DNA from: Alsobacter soli
GTDB lineage: Bacteria; Pseudomonadota; Alphaproteobacteria; Rhizobiales; Beijerinckiaceae
DNA length: 64,000 bases
NCBI RefSeq assembly: GCF_003004785.1
Contig: NZ_PVZS01000013.1
Span: 62,001 to 126,000 of the forward strand
Reading direction: 5' to 3'
Position numbers and translations under genes: made by a program. The notes under the pieces are model-generated. The model ran no database searches and was not told the DNA's origin. It was given only the letters and a program-made list of their open reading frames with translations. Positions 9,099 to 17,381 of the stretch are shown piece by piece; the first letter of the stretch is position 1, and the number at the start of each line of letters is the position of its first letter.

Positions 9099-9578
9099 TC
9101 AGTATTCGATCTTGTCCGGCTTCGCCATCCAGGCCGCAAAGGCCGCCGCCGCCTCGGGCGTAGGCACGTGATCCATCGGAATGGCGCGCTCGCCGGGCGG
9201 CTTCGGCATCTCGTCATAGATGAAAGCGTCGTCGAAGCCGATCGCAGCCGCCTCGTCCCGGGTATTGGCGTAGACGATGCGCGAGATGCGCGCCCAGTAG
9301 GCCGAGGCGAGGCACATGGGACAGGGCTCGCAACTCGTATAGAGCGTGGCGCCCGCGAGACTGAAATCGCCAAGGGCTCCGCACGCCTTGCGGATGGCCG
9401 TCACTTCAGCGTGGGCGGTGGGGTCGTTGGAGGACGTCACCTCGTTCCAGCCCTCGCCGAGCACTCGGCCTTCGCGCACGATGACGGCCCCGAACGGCCC
9501 ACCCAGGTTGGCCTCCATGCGCTCGCGCGACAGCGCGACGGCTCGGGCCAGGTGAAGAAGGTCGTCTTGGGTGGTCAT
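9099..9578 (-). CDS. guaD: guanine deaminase (cytidine-deaminase fold)
   Basis: Converts guanine to xanthine, feeding the xanthine dehydrogenase encoded upstream. The 159-residue protein has the zinc site HAE (56-58) and PCPMC (85-89; Cys86 and Cys89 ligands), with Glu58 as the proton shuttle. It also has the GuaD-type FDDAFIYDE segment and a C-terminal Tyr (DKIEY) like that of Bacillus subtilis GuaD, where the C-terminal tail closes over the active site. These features favour guanine over a generic nucleoside substrate. It is followed by puuD after 26 bases. Confidence 0.88.
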   Translation of the reverse strand: MTTQDDLLHLARAVALSRERMEANLGGPFGAVIVREGRVLGEGWNEVTSSNDPTAHAEVTAIRKACGALGDFSLAGATLYTSCEPCPMCLASAYWARISRIVYANTRDEAAAIGFDDAFIYDEMPKPPGERAIPMDHVPTPEAAAAFAAWMAKPDKIEY

Positions 9579-9602
9579 CGGGCGTCCTGGGGCGGGAAAT
9601 GT

Positions 9603-10076
9603 TCAATCGGCCTTGGCCAGCCACTCGTCGAAGGCGGCGCTGGCCTCGGCCATGGGTGCATGGATGCAGGGGATGGCGCGCTCTTCCGGATTTTCCTTCA
9701 GGTACTCGGCGTAGATCGCCTCGGTCTGCGCGCCGATCCGGGACGCCTCCTGGCGGGTGGTGGCGTAGTAGCAGCGGGACACGCCGGCCAGAAACATGGC
9801 GCCCAGGCACATGGGGCACGGCTCTCCAGAGGCGTAGAGCACGGAGCCGCTGAGATCGCCATGGCCAAGAACCTTGCAGGCGCGGCGGATGGCCATCAGT
9901 TCGGCGTGAGCGGTGGGATCCTTGGAGGCGAAGACGGAATTCCAGCCCTCGGCGAGGGGCTTGCCGTTCAGCACCAGAACCGCCCCGAATGGACGGCCTT
10001 CCCCGGAGCGCATGTGCTCGAAGGCGATATCCACGGCGCGCTTGAGAAAGCCACGATCCTTGGAGTCGAAGCTCAT
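9603..10076 (-). CDS. second cytidine-deaminase-fold deaminase, substrate uncertain
   Basis: A 157-residue paralogue of the adjacent guanine deaminase, with the same zinc motifs (HAE 57-59; PCPMC 86-90). The ATG at 10076 shares its A with the xdhC stop (TGATG), so it is translationally coupled. It differs from the neighbour in three informative places: ASGEPC replaces TSCEPC, the FDDAFIYDE segment is lost, and the chain ends EWLAKAD without the terminal Tyr. This suggests a changed substrate, perhaps another purine or a pyrimidine. Its position in the purine operon is the only functional clue. Confidence 0.82.
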   Translation of the reverse strand: MSFDSKDRGFLKRAVDIAFEHMRSGEGRPFGAVLVLNGKPLAEGWNSVFASKDPTAHAELMAIRRACKVLGHGDLSGSVLYASGEPCPMCLGAMFLAGVSRCYYATTRQEASRIGAQTEAIYAEYLKENPEERAIPCIHAPMAEASAAFDEWLAKAD

Positions 10077-11074
10077 CAACGGTCCCCCGATACTCGGCGC
10101 GGGCCCGCAGGCTCCGCGCTCGTCGTTGAGCGGGCGGCCTGCCCCGCCTCCCGCCATTGCAAAAGCTGCGCCGCGGCGGAGGCGGCGATGACCGCCGGCT
10201 CCTTGCCGCTCACCCCGGGGATCCCGATCGGGCAATGGAGGCGAGCGAGCGCGAACTCCGAAACGCCAGCCTGGCGCAGGCGAGCGAGGAAGCGTGCGCG
10301 CTTGGTGGCGGAGCCGATCAGGCCCACTGGCCCCAGGTCGAATCGGCCCAGAGCCGCGGCGGTCACGGCAAGATCCAGCGGGTGGGAATGAGTCATGACC
10401 ATGACGGAGGCGCCCGCCGGGGCGGCGCCGATTGCCTGAACCGGGTCGGTGAGCACGGACGCGGTCGCGTTGGCGGGAACGAGGGCGGGGAAGGCATCCG
10501 GGCGCGGGTCGAACCATTGCAGCCGAAACGGCAGGGGCGCGAGCGCCAGCGCGAGGGCGCGCCCGACATGGCCAGCGCCGAACAGGACAACGGGCGATCG
10601 ATCGTCGCCGAAACGCTCCCGAACGGCCTCTTCCAAGCCTGGGCGGGATGATGCGGAGGAGACGGCGAGCGTCCTGGCCAGCCGCCCGTCGGCCTGGCGG
10701 ATGGCCAAGATCTCGTGCCTCCCACGGCGCTCGAGGTCGGCCCAGGTCTCGATTTCCCGACGGTCCCGGGCGTCGAACGTCTCGATCCAGGTTGTGACCC
10801 GCCCCCCGCAGCATTGGCCGAGGTCCGGGCCGAGCGGCCAATCCTGCACCCGAGCCGGGCCCCTGCCCGCCTCCAGGGCGTCACGCGCCTCCGCGAGCAG
10901 ACGCCATTCGAGCTGACCGCCGCCGACGGTGCCCCAAAAGCCTCCGTCGGGACGGATGATCATGCGGGCGCCGGGCTCGCGCGGCGCCGATCCTTGCACC
11001 GAGACGACGCTCACCAAGGCGCCGGCGCCCTGGGCGTCTATGGTCTCCAGCAATCGGCTCCATACGGGGGTCAT
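10076..11074 (-). CDS. xdhC: xanthine dehydrogenase accessory protein XdhC
   Basis: Binds molybdenum cofactor, promotes its sulfuration and hands it to xanthine dehydrogenase. The 332-residue protein has the N-terminal XdhC/CoxI domain (residues about 10-75, including GSAPREPGARMI) and the C-terminal Rossmann-like domain starting at VLFGAGHVGRALA. The ATG at 11074 gives MTPVWSRLLE. It lies 52 bases after xdhB in the same direction, the usual arrangement, and overlaps the next deaminase by one base. Confidence 0.92.
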   Translation of the reverse strand: MTPVWSRLLETIDAQGAGALVSVVSVQGSAPREPGARMIIRPDGGFWGTVGGGQLEWRLLAEARDALEAGRGPARVQDWPLGPDLGQCCGGRVTTWIETFDARDRREIETWADLERRGRHEILAIRQADGRLARTLAVSSASSRPGLEEAVRERFGDDRSPVVLFGAGHVGRALALALAPLPFRLQWFDPRPDAFPALVPANATASVLTDPVQAIGAAPAGASVMVMTHSHPLDLAVTAAALGRFDLGPVGLIGSATKRARFLARLRQAGVSEFALARLHCPIGIPGVSGKEPAVIAASAAAQLLQWREAGQAARSTTSAEPAGPRRVSGDR

Positions 11075-11126
11075 GCGCGATCCTGCCGCGGCTCAGCGGG
11101 GTCTTTCAAGCGGCTGCGGAAACGAT

Positions 11127-13451
11127 TCAACCAGCCGCCACAATCCCTTGAATGGCTTTCAGGATCGCTTCCGGCGTGGCCGGCGCGTCGAGCGGGACCG
11201 GGCGACCGGGCGCGATGGACTGCACGGCGTCAGCGATGGCGCAGAATACGGCGTTGGCCAGCATCAAGGGCGGCTCGCCGACGGCCTTTGAGCGGTAGAC
11301 GGTCTCTTCGCGGTTCTCACCGTCGAACAGCGTGACTCGGAAGTCGGCCGGCACGTCGGAAGCCACCGGGATCTTGTAGGTCGAGGGCGCGTGGGTCCGC
11401 AGCCGTCCGTCCTTGTCGTAGACCAGTTCTTCCGTGGTGAGCCACCCCATCCCCTGGACGAAGCCGCCCTCGATCTGCCCGATGTCGATGGCCGGGTTCA
11501 GCGAGCGGCCGACGTCATGAAGAATGTCGACGCGCAGCACGCGGTTCTCGCCCGTGAGGGTGTCGATCACCACCTCGGCGCAGGCTGCGCCATAGGCGAA
11601 ATAGAAGAAGGGTCGTCCCACGCCCTTCTGACGATCCCAGTGAAGCTTGGGCGTCTTGTAGTGGCCGGCCGCCGAGAGGTGGATCCGGGCGGCATGGGCG
11701 CGGCGGGCGAGTTCAGCGAAGGGGAGGCTCTCGTTGCCAGCGAAGGCGTGGTCGTCTCGGAAAACCACCTCTTTCGCCGGCACGCCGAAGTGTTCGCCGG
11801 CCAGGATGGCGAGCCGGTCGCGAATCTGGCGAGCGGCCATGCGCGCGGCCATGCCGTTGAGGTCCGAGCCGGACGAGGCCGCCGTGGGCGAAGTGTTGGG
11901 GACCTTGTCGGTCGTCGTCGCGGTGACGCGCACCCGGTCCATGCCGACGCCGAACTCCTCGGCGACGACCTGGGCGACCTTCTGGTAGAGCCCCTGCCCC
12001 ATTTCCGTGCCGCCGTGGTTCAGCTGAACGGACCCGTCGGAGTAGACGTGCACCAGCGCGCCGGCCTGGTTCAGCTGGGTCAGCGTGAACGAGATCCCGA
12101 ACTTCACCGGTGTGAGCGCGATTCCCTTGCGCAGGATGGGCGAAGAAGCATTGAAGCCCGCAATGGCCTCTCGCCGCTCCCTGTAGTTCGAACTGCGTTC
12201 AAGCTGCTCCAGGATGGCCGCGCCGACGTCATGGTCCTCCACCGTCATCCCGTAGGGTGTGGTGTCCCGCTCGGGGCCATAGTGGTTGACCTTGCGCACA
12301 TCGAGCGGATCGCGCCCGAGGCGACAGGCGATCTCGTCGATGATGCGTTCCATCGCCAGCATGCCTTGCGGGCCGCCGAAGCCGCGGAAGGCGGTGTTGG
12401 AGACGGTGTTGGTCTTGAGCCGCCGGCTGCTGATGATGAGTTCGGGCAGGAAGTAGGACGCGTCGGCGTGGAACATGGTGCGGTCGACCACGCCCTGGCT
12501 GAGATCCGCCGAACATCCACACCGCGCCAGGAAGGCCATCTCGACGCCCTGGATGCGGCCCTCGTCGTCGAACCCGACGGCGTAGTCCACCCGGAAGTCG
12601 TGGCGCTTGCCGGTCATCGCCATGTCGTCGTCGCGGTCGAGCCGGATCTTGCAGGGCCGGCCGGTCACGCGGGCGGCGAGGGCCGCCATGGCCGCCCATT
12701 GAGAGGCTTGGCTCTCCTTGCCGCCGAAGCCTCCGCCCATGCGGCGCACCTCCGCGGTGACCATGGCGTCCGGAAGCCCCAGTATGCGGGCGCAGACATG
12801 CTGCACCTCCGTCGGGTGCTGGGTCGAGGTATGGACGTGCATCGCGCCGTCCTCGCCCGGGATGGCGAGCGCCACCTGTCCTTCCAGGTAGAAATGCTCC
12901 TGGCCGCCGATGCGGAACTGACCCGCGATCTGGTTCGGGGCCGCGTCTATGGCCGCCGAAGCGTCGCCGCGAATGAAGGCGTAGTCAGGCAGCACCGTGT
13001 CGCCGCGCTTCTCGGCGTCCTCCACGGTGACAGCCGGCTTCTCCTGCACGACCGTGATGGCGCCGAGCCGGGCGGCCCTGCGGGCCGCGTCGCGGGTCTC
13101 GGCGGCAACCGCGAAGACCGGCTGGCCGTGGAACATGACATGGCCATGGGCGAACAGGGGCTCGTCCCCGAAGGCAGGCGAGATGTCATTTTTGCCGGGC
13201 ACGTCGGCCGCGGTCAGGACCGCCACGACGCCAGGAACCGCCCGGACCTTCTCGAGATCGACCGCGATCAGGCGTCCGCGCGCCATGGGCGAGCCGCCAA
13301 CGGCGAGGTGCAACGTCCCGGCGGGCTCGGGAAGGTCGTCGATGTAGGGGGCGGCGCCCTGGACGTGCTTAGCCGCGGAATCGTGCGGAAGCGGCTGGCT
13401 TACGTGTCGCAATTGCACGCCGCCGGGGGCAGGATGGTCATTCGGCCGCAT
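11127..13451 (-). CDS. xdhB: xanthine dehydrogenase, molybdopterin-binding subunit
   Basis: The large catalytic subunit oxidising hypoxanthine and xanthine to urate. Its 774 residues match bacterial XdhB. The molybdopterin-contact motif GGGFGGKESQ, the Phe/Arg-containing TAFRGFGGPQG stretch and the late GEPPLMLANAV segment, whose Glu is the catalytic base, are all present. The ATG at 13451 overlaps the end of xdhA by 14 bases, so the subunits are co-translated. The active enzyme would be an (AB)2 heterotetramer in the cytosol. Confidence 0.95.
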   Translation of the reverse strand: MRPNDHPAPGGVQLRHVSQPLPHDSAAKHVQGAAPYIDDLPEPAGTLHLAVGGSPMARGRLIAVDLEKVRAVPGVVAVLTAADVPGKNDISPAFGDEPLFAHGHVMFHGQPVFAVAAETRDAARRAARLGAITVVQEKPAVTVEDAEKRGDTVLPDYAFIRGDASAAIDAAPNQIAGQFRIGGQEHFYLEGQVALAIPGEDGAMHVHTSTQHPTEVQHVCARILGLPDAMVTAEVRRMGGGFGGKESQASQWAAMAALAARVTGRPCKIRLDRDDDMAMTGKRHDFRVDYAVGFDDEGRIQGVEMAFLARCGCSADLSQGVVDRTMFHADASYFLPELIISSRRLKTNTVSNTAFRGFGGPQGMLAMERIIDEIACRLGRDPLDVRKVNHYGPERDTTPYGMTVEDHDVGAAILEQLERSSNYRERREAIAGFNASSPILRKGIALTPVKFGISFTLTQLNQAGALVHVYSDGSVQLNHGGTEMGQGLYQKVAQVVAEEFGVGMDRVRVTATTTDKVPNTSPTAASSGSDLNGMAARMAARQIRDRLAILAGEHFGVPAKEVVFRDDHAFAGNESLPFAELARRAHAARIHLSAAGHYKTPKLHWDRQKGVGRPFFYFAYGAACAEVVIDTLTGENRVLRVDILHDVGRSLNPAIDIGQIEGGFVQGMGWLTTEELVYDKDGRLRTHAPSTYKIPVASDVPADFRVTLFDGENREETVYRSKAVGEPPLMLANAVFCAIADAVQSIAPGRPVPLDAPATPEAILKAIQGIVAAG

Positions 13452-14919
13452 GCGCCGCCTCCCGATGGCCGATGATCCGGGTCGCGTCCGAGGGCGCGCC
13501 GGCGATCTCTGCGAGCGCCTTGACGATCAGGTTCTTGCCAACTTGCAGCCGATAGGCGGCCGAGGCGCGGTGGTCGTCCAAGGGAGTGAAGTCCTGCCCG
13601 AGGGCTTCGCCTGCGGCGGCCCAGGCCGTGCCTTCCTGGATGCGGGATTCCAGCAGCGCCTTCTCCACCGCGAGCGCCCGCTTGGGTATCGCGGCCATCC
13701 CCCCGAAGGCTACGCGGGCCGTAACGATGCGACCGTCCTTGATGGTCAGTCGCATGGCCATCATGACGGCCGAGATGTCCTCGTCGAAGCGCTTCGTCAC
13801 CTTGAAGATGCGGATGTGGTCGTTGGGCCCGGGCTTGGGGATGAGAACGCTGCGCAGGAACTCGCCGCGGCGACGATCCTGCTTGCGGTAGCCGAGGAAG
13901 AAGTTCTCGATGGGCAGCGTGCGCCGGTCATTGCCCTGGCGCAGTTCGAGGATGGCGCCCAGGGTGATCAGCGCCGGCGCGAGGTCGCCGATGGGAGATC
14001 CGTTCGCGATGTTTCCTCCCACGGTGCCCGACGCGCGCACCTGGGCGGAGCCGAACCGACGCATGAGCTCGCCAAGGTCGGGATCGATTCCGGCGAGAGG
14101 TCCCATGGCGCGGGCGTGGGTCGACATGGCGCCCAGCGCCAGCACCTCGGGGCTGTCGTGGATTTCCTCCAGTCCCTTGACGCGTCCAAGCGAGATGAAC
14201 TTCCGCAAGGGCGCCAGGCCCTTGGTGACCCACAGGCCGACATCGGTGGCGCCGGCGAGCAGCGTGGCTTCAGGATGGTCCGAGAGCAGCTTCGCGAGAG
14301 TCTCCTCGTTGGCGGGCGCGGCGAAGAACGCGTGGCCCTCGCCAACGAAGACGTCCTCCCCATCGTCAAGGCGCCGGAGCGCGGCCAGTGTGGCCTCGTT
14401 GCGGGATTCAAAGGCGTCGGCCGGGGGCTCTGCGCACACGTCAAGCGCGGCGTCGATGATGGGCCGATACCCGGTGCAGCGGCACAAGTTGCCGGCGAGA
14501 GCGTCGCACACCGTCTCACGGGTGACCGGCCTGCCCCCCTCCTGGTACAAGGCGAACAGGCTCATCACGATGCCCGGCGTGCAGAAGCCGCACTGCGAGC
14601 CGTGGCGCGCCACAAGGGCGGCCTGGACGGGGTGCAACGCGCCCGCCTGCGCCAGATCCTCCACCGTAATCAGTTCGGCGCCGTCCATCTGCCCGAGCAG
14701 CATGATGCAGGCGTTAACCGGCTCGTAGACGAGGCGGCCCTCCCGCTCTCGCCCGAGCACCACCGTGCAGGCCCCGCAGTCGCCTTCCGCGCATCCCTCC
14801 TTGGTTCCCGTCGCGCGCTGGTCGATCCTAAGCCAGTCGAGCAGCGTGGTCCGCGGCGCGAAATCCGCTACCTCGACCACTCGGCCACGTCGAAGGAAGC
14901 GGATGCCCTTTCGCGCCAT
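13438..14919 (-). CDS. xdhA: xanthine dehydrogenase, iron-sulfur/FAD subunit
   Basis: The small subunit carries electrons from the molybdenum site to NAD+. The N-terminal [2Fe-2S] ferredoxin domain has Cys43, Cys48, Cys51 and Cys71. The second [2Fe-2S] domain has Cys110/Cys113 (QCGFC) and Cys146/Cys148 (CRC). The FAD-binding domain starts near residue 190 with LLAGATDVGLWV. The length of 493 residues is usual. It follows uraH by 2 bases and overlaps xdhB by 14 bases within the purine operon. Confidence 0.95.
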   Translation of the reverse strand: MARKGIRFLRRGRVVEVADFAPRTTLLDWLRIDQRATGTKEGCAEGDCGACTVVLGREREGRLVYEPVNACIMLLGQMDGAELITVEDLAQAGALHPVQAALVARHGSQCGFCTPGIVMSLFALYQEGGRPVTRETVCDALAGNLCRCTGYRPIIDAALDVCAEPPADAFESRNEATLAALRRLDDGEDVFVGEGHAFFAAPANEETLAKLLSDHPEATLLAGATDVGLWVTKGLAPLRKFISLGRVKGLEEIHDSPEVLALGAMSTHARAMGPLAGIDPDLGELMRRFGSAQVRASGTVGGNIANGSPIGDLAPALITLGAILELRQGNDRRTLPIENFFLGYRKQDRRRGEFLRSVLIPKPGPNDHIRIFKVTKRFDEDISAVMMAMRLTIKDGRIVTARVAFGGMAAIPKRALAVEKALLESRIQEGTAWAAAGEALGQDFTPLDDHRASAAYRLQVGKNLIVKALAEIAGAPSDATRIIGHREAAHAAE

Positions 14920-14921
14920 GC

Positions 14922-15263
14922 TCAGCTGCCTCGATAGGTGGAGTAACCGTAGGGGGAAACGAGCAGAGGCACGTGGTAGTGCGCGTTTTCGGCTGCGCCG
15001 AAGCGGATGGGCACCACGTCGAGGAACGGGGGATCAGGCAGGCTCACCCCCTGCGAGCGGTAATAGTCACCGACATGGAACGCGAGTTCGTAGGGGCCCG
15101 GCTCCGCCCGGTCGGCGGACAGGAGCGCCTGGTCGAGGCGCCCGTCGTGGTTCGTGGCCGCGTCAGCGAGAACAGCCCCGTCCCTCAGGCGCCTGAGAAC
15201 CACGCGAATGCCGCAGGCAGGACGCCCGGCAGCGGTGTCGAGGACGTGGGTCGTCAGCTTCAT
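14922..15263 (-). CDS. uraH: 5-hydroxyisourate hydrolase
   Basis: Transthyretin-related protein hydrolysing 5-hydroxyisourate, the PuuD product, to OHCU. The 113-residue protein begins MKLTTHVLDTAAGRPA and ends with the family signature tetrapeptide YRGS, preceded by HVPLLVSPYGYST. The conserved His and Arg residues of the tetramer-channel active site are visible in those two blocks. I chose the ATG at 15263, because longer in-frame extension gives an Arg-rich, non-homologous leader. It is the first gene of the purine operon. Confidence 0.95.
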   Translation of the reverse strand: MKLTTHVLDTAAGRPACGIRVVLRRLRDGAVLADAATNHDGRLDQALLSADRAEPGPYELAFHVGDYYRSQGVSLPDPPFLDVVPIRFGAAENAHYHVPLLVSPYGYSTYRGS

Positions 15264-15706
15264 GAGCTCATGATGGAGCAAACGCCATGATTTACGAAAG
15301 CCCCGACGGGGATGTTTTCCAAGGCGAACTCGATTGCGAGATGGCGGCCCCGGCCTTCGCGCCCGAGACATCGTGCGAGTTCGGGACTGCCGCTCCCGGA
15401 TCGCAACTTCCGCAACAAGCTATCTTGATATTAATCATTTTACGGCTTTATCGACCGGGATAAATGCACGCTTGCCGTCCTCTCGTTATCCGGTTGACGC
15501 GACCCTATATCGACCGCACATGCCGCCCCACCGACGCCCCGCCTGAAAATCGCCGGCCTGGTTAGCCTGTGACGAAGATCGTCGTGAGCGCACAGCGCCG
15601 CTGGGGCCCGAATCGCAATGCAGCCATCGTTCCTTCGCGAAGGCTTGCTCAAATCAACAAGTCCTCTGCAGCAGGACTGAACCGACCCTTGGGATGCCTC
15701 TTGGCG
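15264..15706. other. 443-base divergent intergenic region, uraH / GntR
   Basis: No gene is supported here. The stretch is AT-rich in its middle (15421-15465), which fits promoters for the minus-strand purine operon and the plus-strand GntR gene, and it contains one inverted repeat listed separately. Open frames crossing it lack plausible ribosome sites and resemble nothing I recognise. Confidence 0.6.
15447..15464. promoter_or_regulatory. inverted repeat TTTATC-N6-GATAAA, candidate operator
   Basis: Perfect 6-base arms (15447-15452 and 15459-15464) flank GACCGG in the AT-rich part of the uraH/GntR intergenic region. The site is suited to a dimeric regulator such as the adjacent GntR protein, but nothing in the sequence ties it to a particular protein. 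Confidence 0.35.
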
Positions 15707-16447
15707 ATGTCCGACTCTCCGAAAAGCACCATTCCGACGCGCGCCAGTGGCGCACCGCTTTACGCGCAGGTGCGCAACACGCTCGTGGGCAGGCTCGTGA
15801 AGGGCGTTTGGGCTCCGGGGGACGCGCTTCCCAGCGAGTTCGAGTTGGCCGCCGAACTCGGCGTCAGCCAGGGCACGGTTCGCAAGGCGCTGGACTCGCT
15901 GGCCGCGGACAACCTCGTGGTGAGACGGCAAGGGAGCGGCACGTTCGTGGCGGAGCACGACGAATCGCGGATCCTGTTCCAGTTCTTCCGGCTGGCGCCG
16001 GACACGGGGGAGCCCACCTTTCCTGAGAGCCGGCTGGTCTCCCTTCGCACGGGCCCCGCTCAGCCCGAGGAGGCCCGTGTGTTCAGCGTGACTGAGGGCG
16101 TCGACGTGTTCCGGATCCACAGGGTGCGTTCGCTTAGCGGGCGAGGCGTGATCGCCGAGCGCATCATCCTGCTCGCTTCCATGTTCCCGGGCCTGGACGG
16201 CGCGAAGTCACCCAACAACCTCTATGGGCTCTATGCCCATCGATATGGGGTCACGGTGGCGCGGGCCCACGAGCGCCTCAAAGCCATCGGCTTGCCTGAA
16301 GAAGAGGCGCTGCTCCTTGACAGCGATCCTGGTACTCCCGCGCTGCTCATCGACCGGGTCGCCTATGGGCTGGACGGGTCCGTGGTGGAATGGCGCGTGG
16401 CGCATTGCCTGACGGACGAATTCCACTACGCCACGGACCTGAAATAG
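15707..16447 (+). CDS. GntR family transcriptional regulator with UTRA domain (HutC subfamily)
   Basis: A 246-residue DNA-binding regulator. Residues about 15-80 form the winged helix-turn-helix (YAQVRNTLVGRLVKG, then LPSEFELAAELGVSQGTVRK and GSGTFV). Residues about 95-240 form a UTRA effector-binding domain ending WRVAHCLTDEFHY. I start it at the ATG of MSDSPKST at 15707, because residues from the upstream in-frame ATG at 15569 look non-coding. It lies between the divergent uraH operon and a convergent sugar kinase gene. Either the purine operon or the kinase/epimerase pair could be its target. Confidence 0.85.
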   Translation: MSDSPKSTIPTRASGAPLYAQVRNTLVGRLVKGVWAPGDALPSEFELAAELGVSQGTVRKALDSLAADNLVVRRQGSGTFVAEHDESRILFQFFRLAPDTGEPTFPESRLVSLRTGPAQPEEARVFSVTEGVDVFRIHRVRSLSGRGVIAERIILLASMFPGLDGAKSPNNLYGLYAHRYGVTVARAHERLKAIGLPEEEALLLDSDPGTPALLIDRVAYGLDGSVVEWRVAHCLTDEFHYATDLK

Positions 16448-16451
16448 CCCG

Positions 16452-17369
16452 TCACGGCGCCGTCGCCAGCATCGCCTCCACCTCGGGGCGGGAGGGCGCG
16501 CCTTCGCGCCCACCGAAGCGGGTGCACTTGAGGGCTGCTGCGGCCGCTGCGAAGCGCACGGCGCGACGCTCGGGCATCCCCTCCGCCAGCGCCAAGGCCA
16601 GCGCGCCATGGAAGACGTCGCCAGCGCCCAGGGTGTCGACGGCCCTGACCGGAATGGCCGGCTCATGGACGATCGCGCCGTTCTCGCTGAAGTATACGCC
16701 CCGGGGGCCGTCTGTGACGGCGAGCCAGTTCGACGCGCTACGCGCGAGCTCGGCGAGGCCGGTCTGCAGATCGTGGCGGCCCGTCATCTCGCGAAGTGCC
16801 TGGGCGGCGAACGCGACGTGGGTCGCCGCGTTCAGAAGCCGTTTTGCCTTCGGCGCGCGGTCCGCGTCCAGGACTCCGTGACCGCCAGAGGCGCGCGCCG
16901 CCGCGAATGCGGCCAGGGCGCCCTCCTCCCAGCGCGTGTCGGCCATCACGGCCTGCATCCCGATGGGCAGTTTGGATGGGATCACGTCCAAGGCGGCGGG
17001 CATGCGAGGATCGGAGTAGCTCAGCACCAGGCGCTCGCCTGCGGCGTCCACGATGACGGCCGATAGAGGAGAGCGCAGGCCAGCGCCGCGGAAGGCCAGG
17101 GAACAGTCCACGCCGTCCCGCTCCAGGGCGGCGATAATGGCGTCGCCCGTCGGGTCATCTCCCAGCCGCGTGGCCAGCACCGATCGGCCGCCGAGCCGGG
17201 CGACGGCGACGGCCGCATTCGCCGCGATGCCGCCGCCCACCGTCGCCAGGTCATGCGCGCGATGTTTCTCTGCGGTCCGCGGCATCGCGTCGACCGCGAA
17301 GACGTGGTCCAGCGTGGCGATGCCCACGCATAGAACGCCCCGCCGCGGGGCCCCTGTTCGCTCCTGCAC
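16452..17369 (-). CDS. PfkB family carbohydrate kinase, sulfofructose-kinase (YihV)-like subgroup
   Basis: A 305-residue ribokinase-fold sugar kinase. The N-terminal glycine motif is VGGGIAANAAVAVARLGG and the catalytic motif is GAGDVFHGA (248-256, Asp251 as base). The segments MADTRWEEGA, VLDADRAPK and AALKCTRFGGREG resemble, from memory, those of E. coli YihV, the 6-deoxy-6-sulfofructose kinase. Many alphaproteobacterial kinases of unknown specificity share this pattern. It lies 12 bases after an aldose 1-epimerase gene in the same direction and converges on the GntR gene. The substrate is not proven. Confidence 0.82.
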   Translation of the reverse strand: MQERTGAPRRGVLCVGIATLDHVFAVDAMPRTAEKHRAHDLATVGGGIAANAAVAVARLGGRSVLATRLGDDPTGDAIIAALERDGVDCSLAFRGAGLRSPLSAVIVDAAGERLVLSYSDPRMPAALDVIPSKLPIGMQAVMADTRWEEGALAAFAAARASGGHGVLDADRAPKAKRLLNAATHVAFAAQALREMTGRHDLQTGLAELARSASNWLAVTDGPRGVYFSENGAIVHEPAIPVRAVDTLGAGDVFHGALALALAEGMPERRAVRFAAAAAALKCTRFGGREGAPSRPEVEAMLATAP

Positions 17370-17381
17370 GGTGAGCCGGGC

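Noticed and set aside
11391-14937. Two long plus-strand frames opposite xdhB and xdhA.
   Set aside because: Both mirror the codon structure of the real xdh genes and show no motif.
15334-15546. A 70-codon plus-strand ORF in the uraH/GntR gap.
   Set aside because: No ribosome site, unusual composition, and it crosses the probable promoter region.
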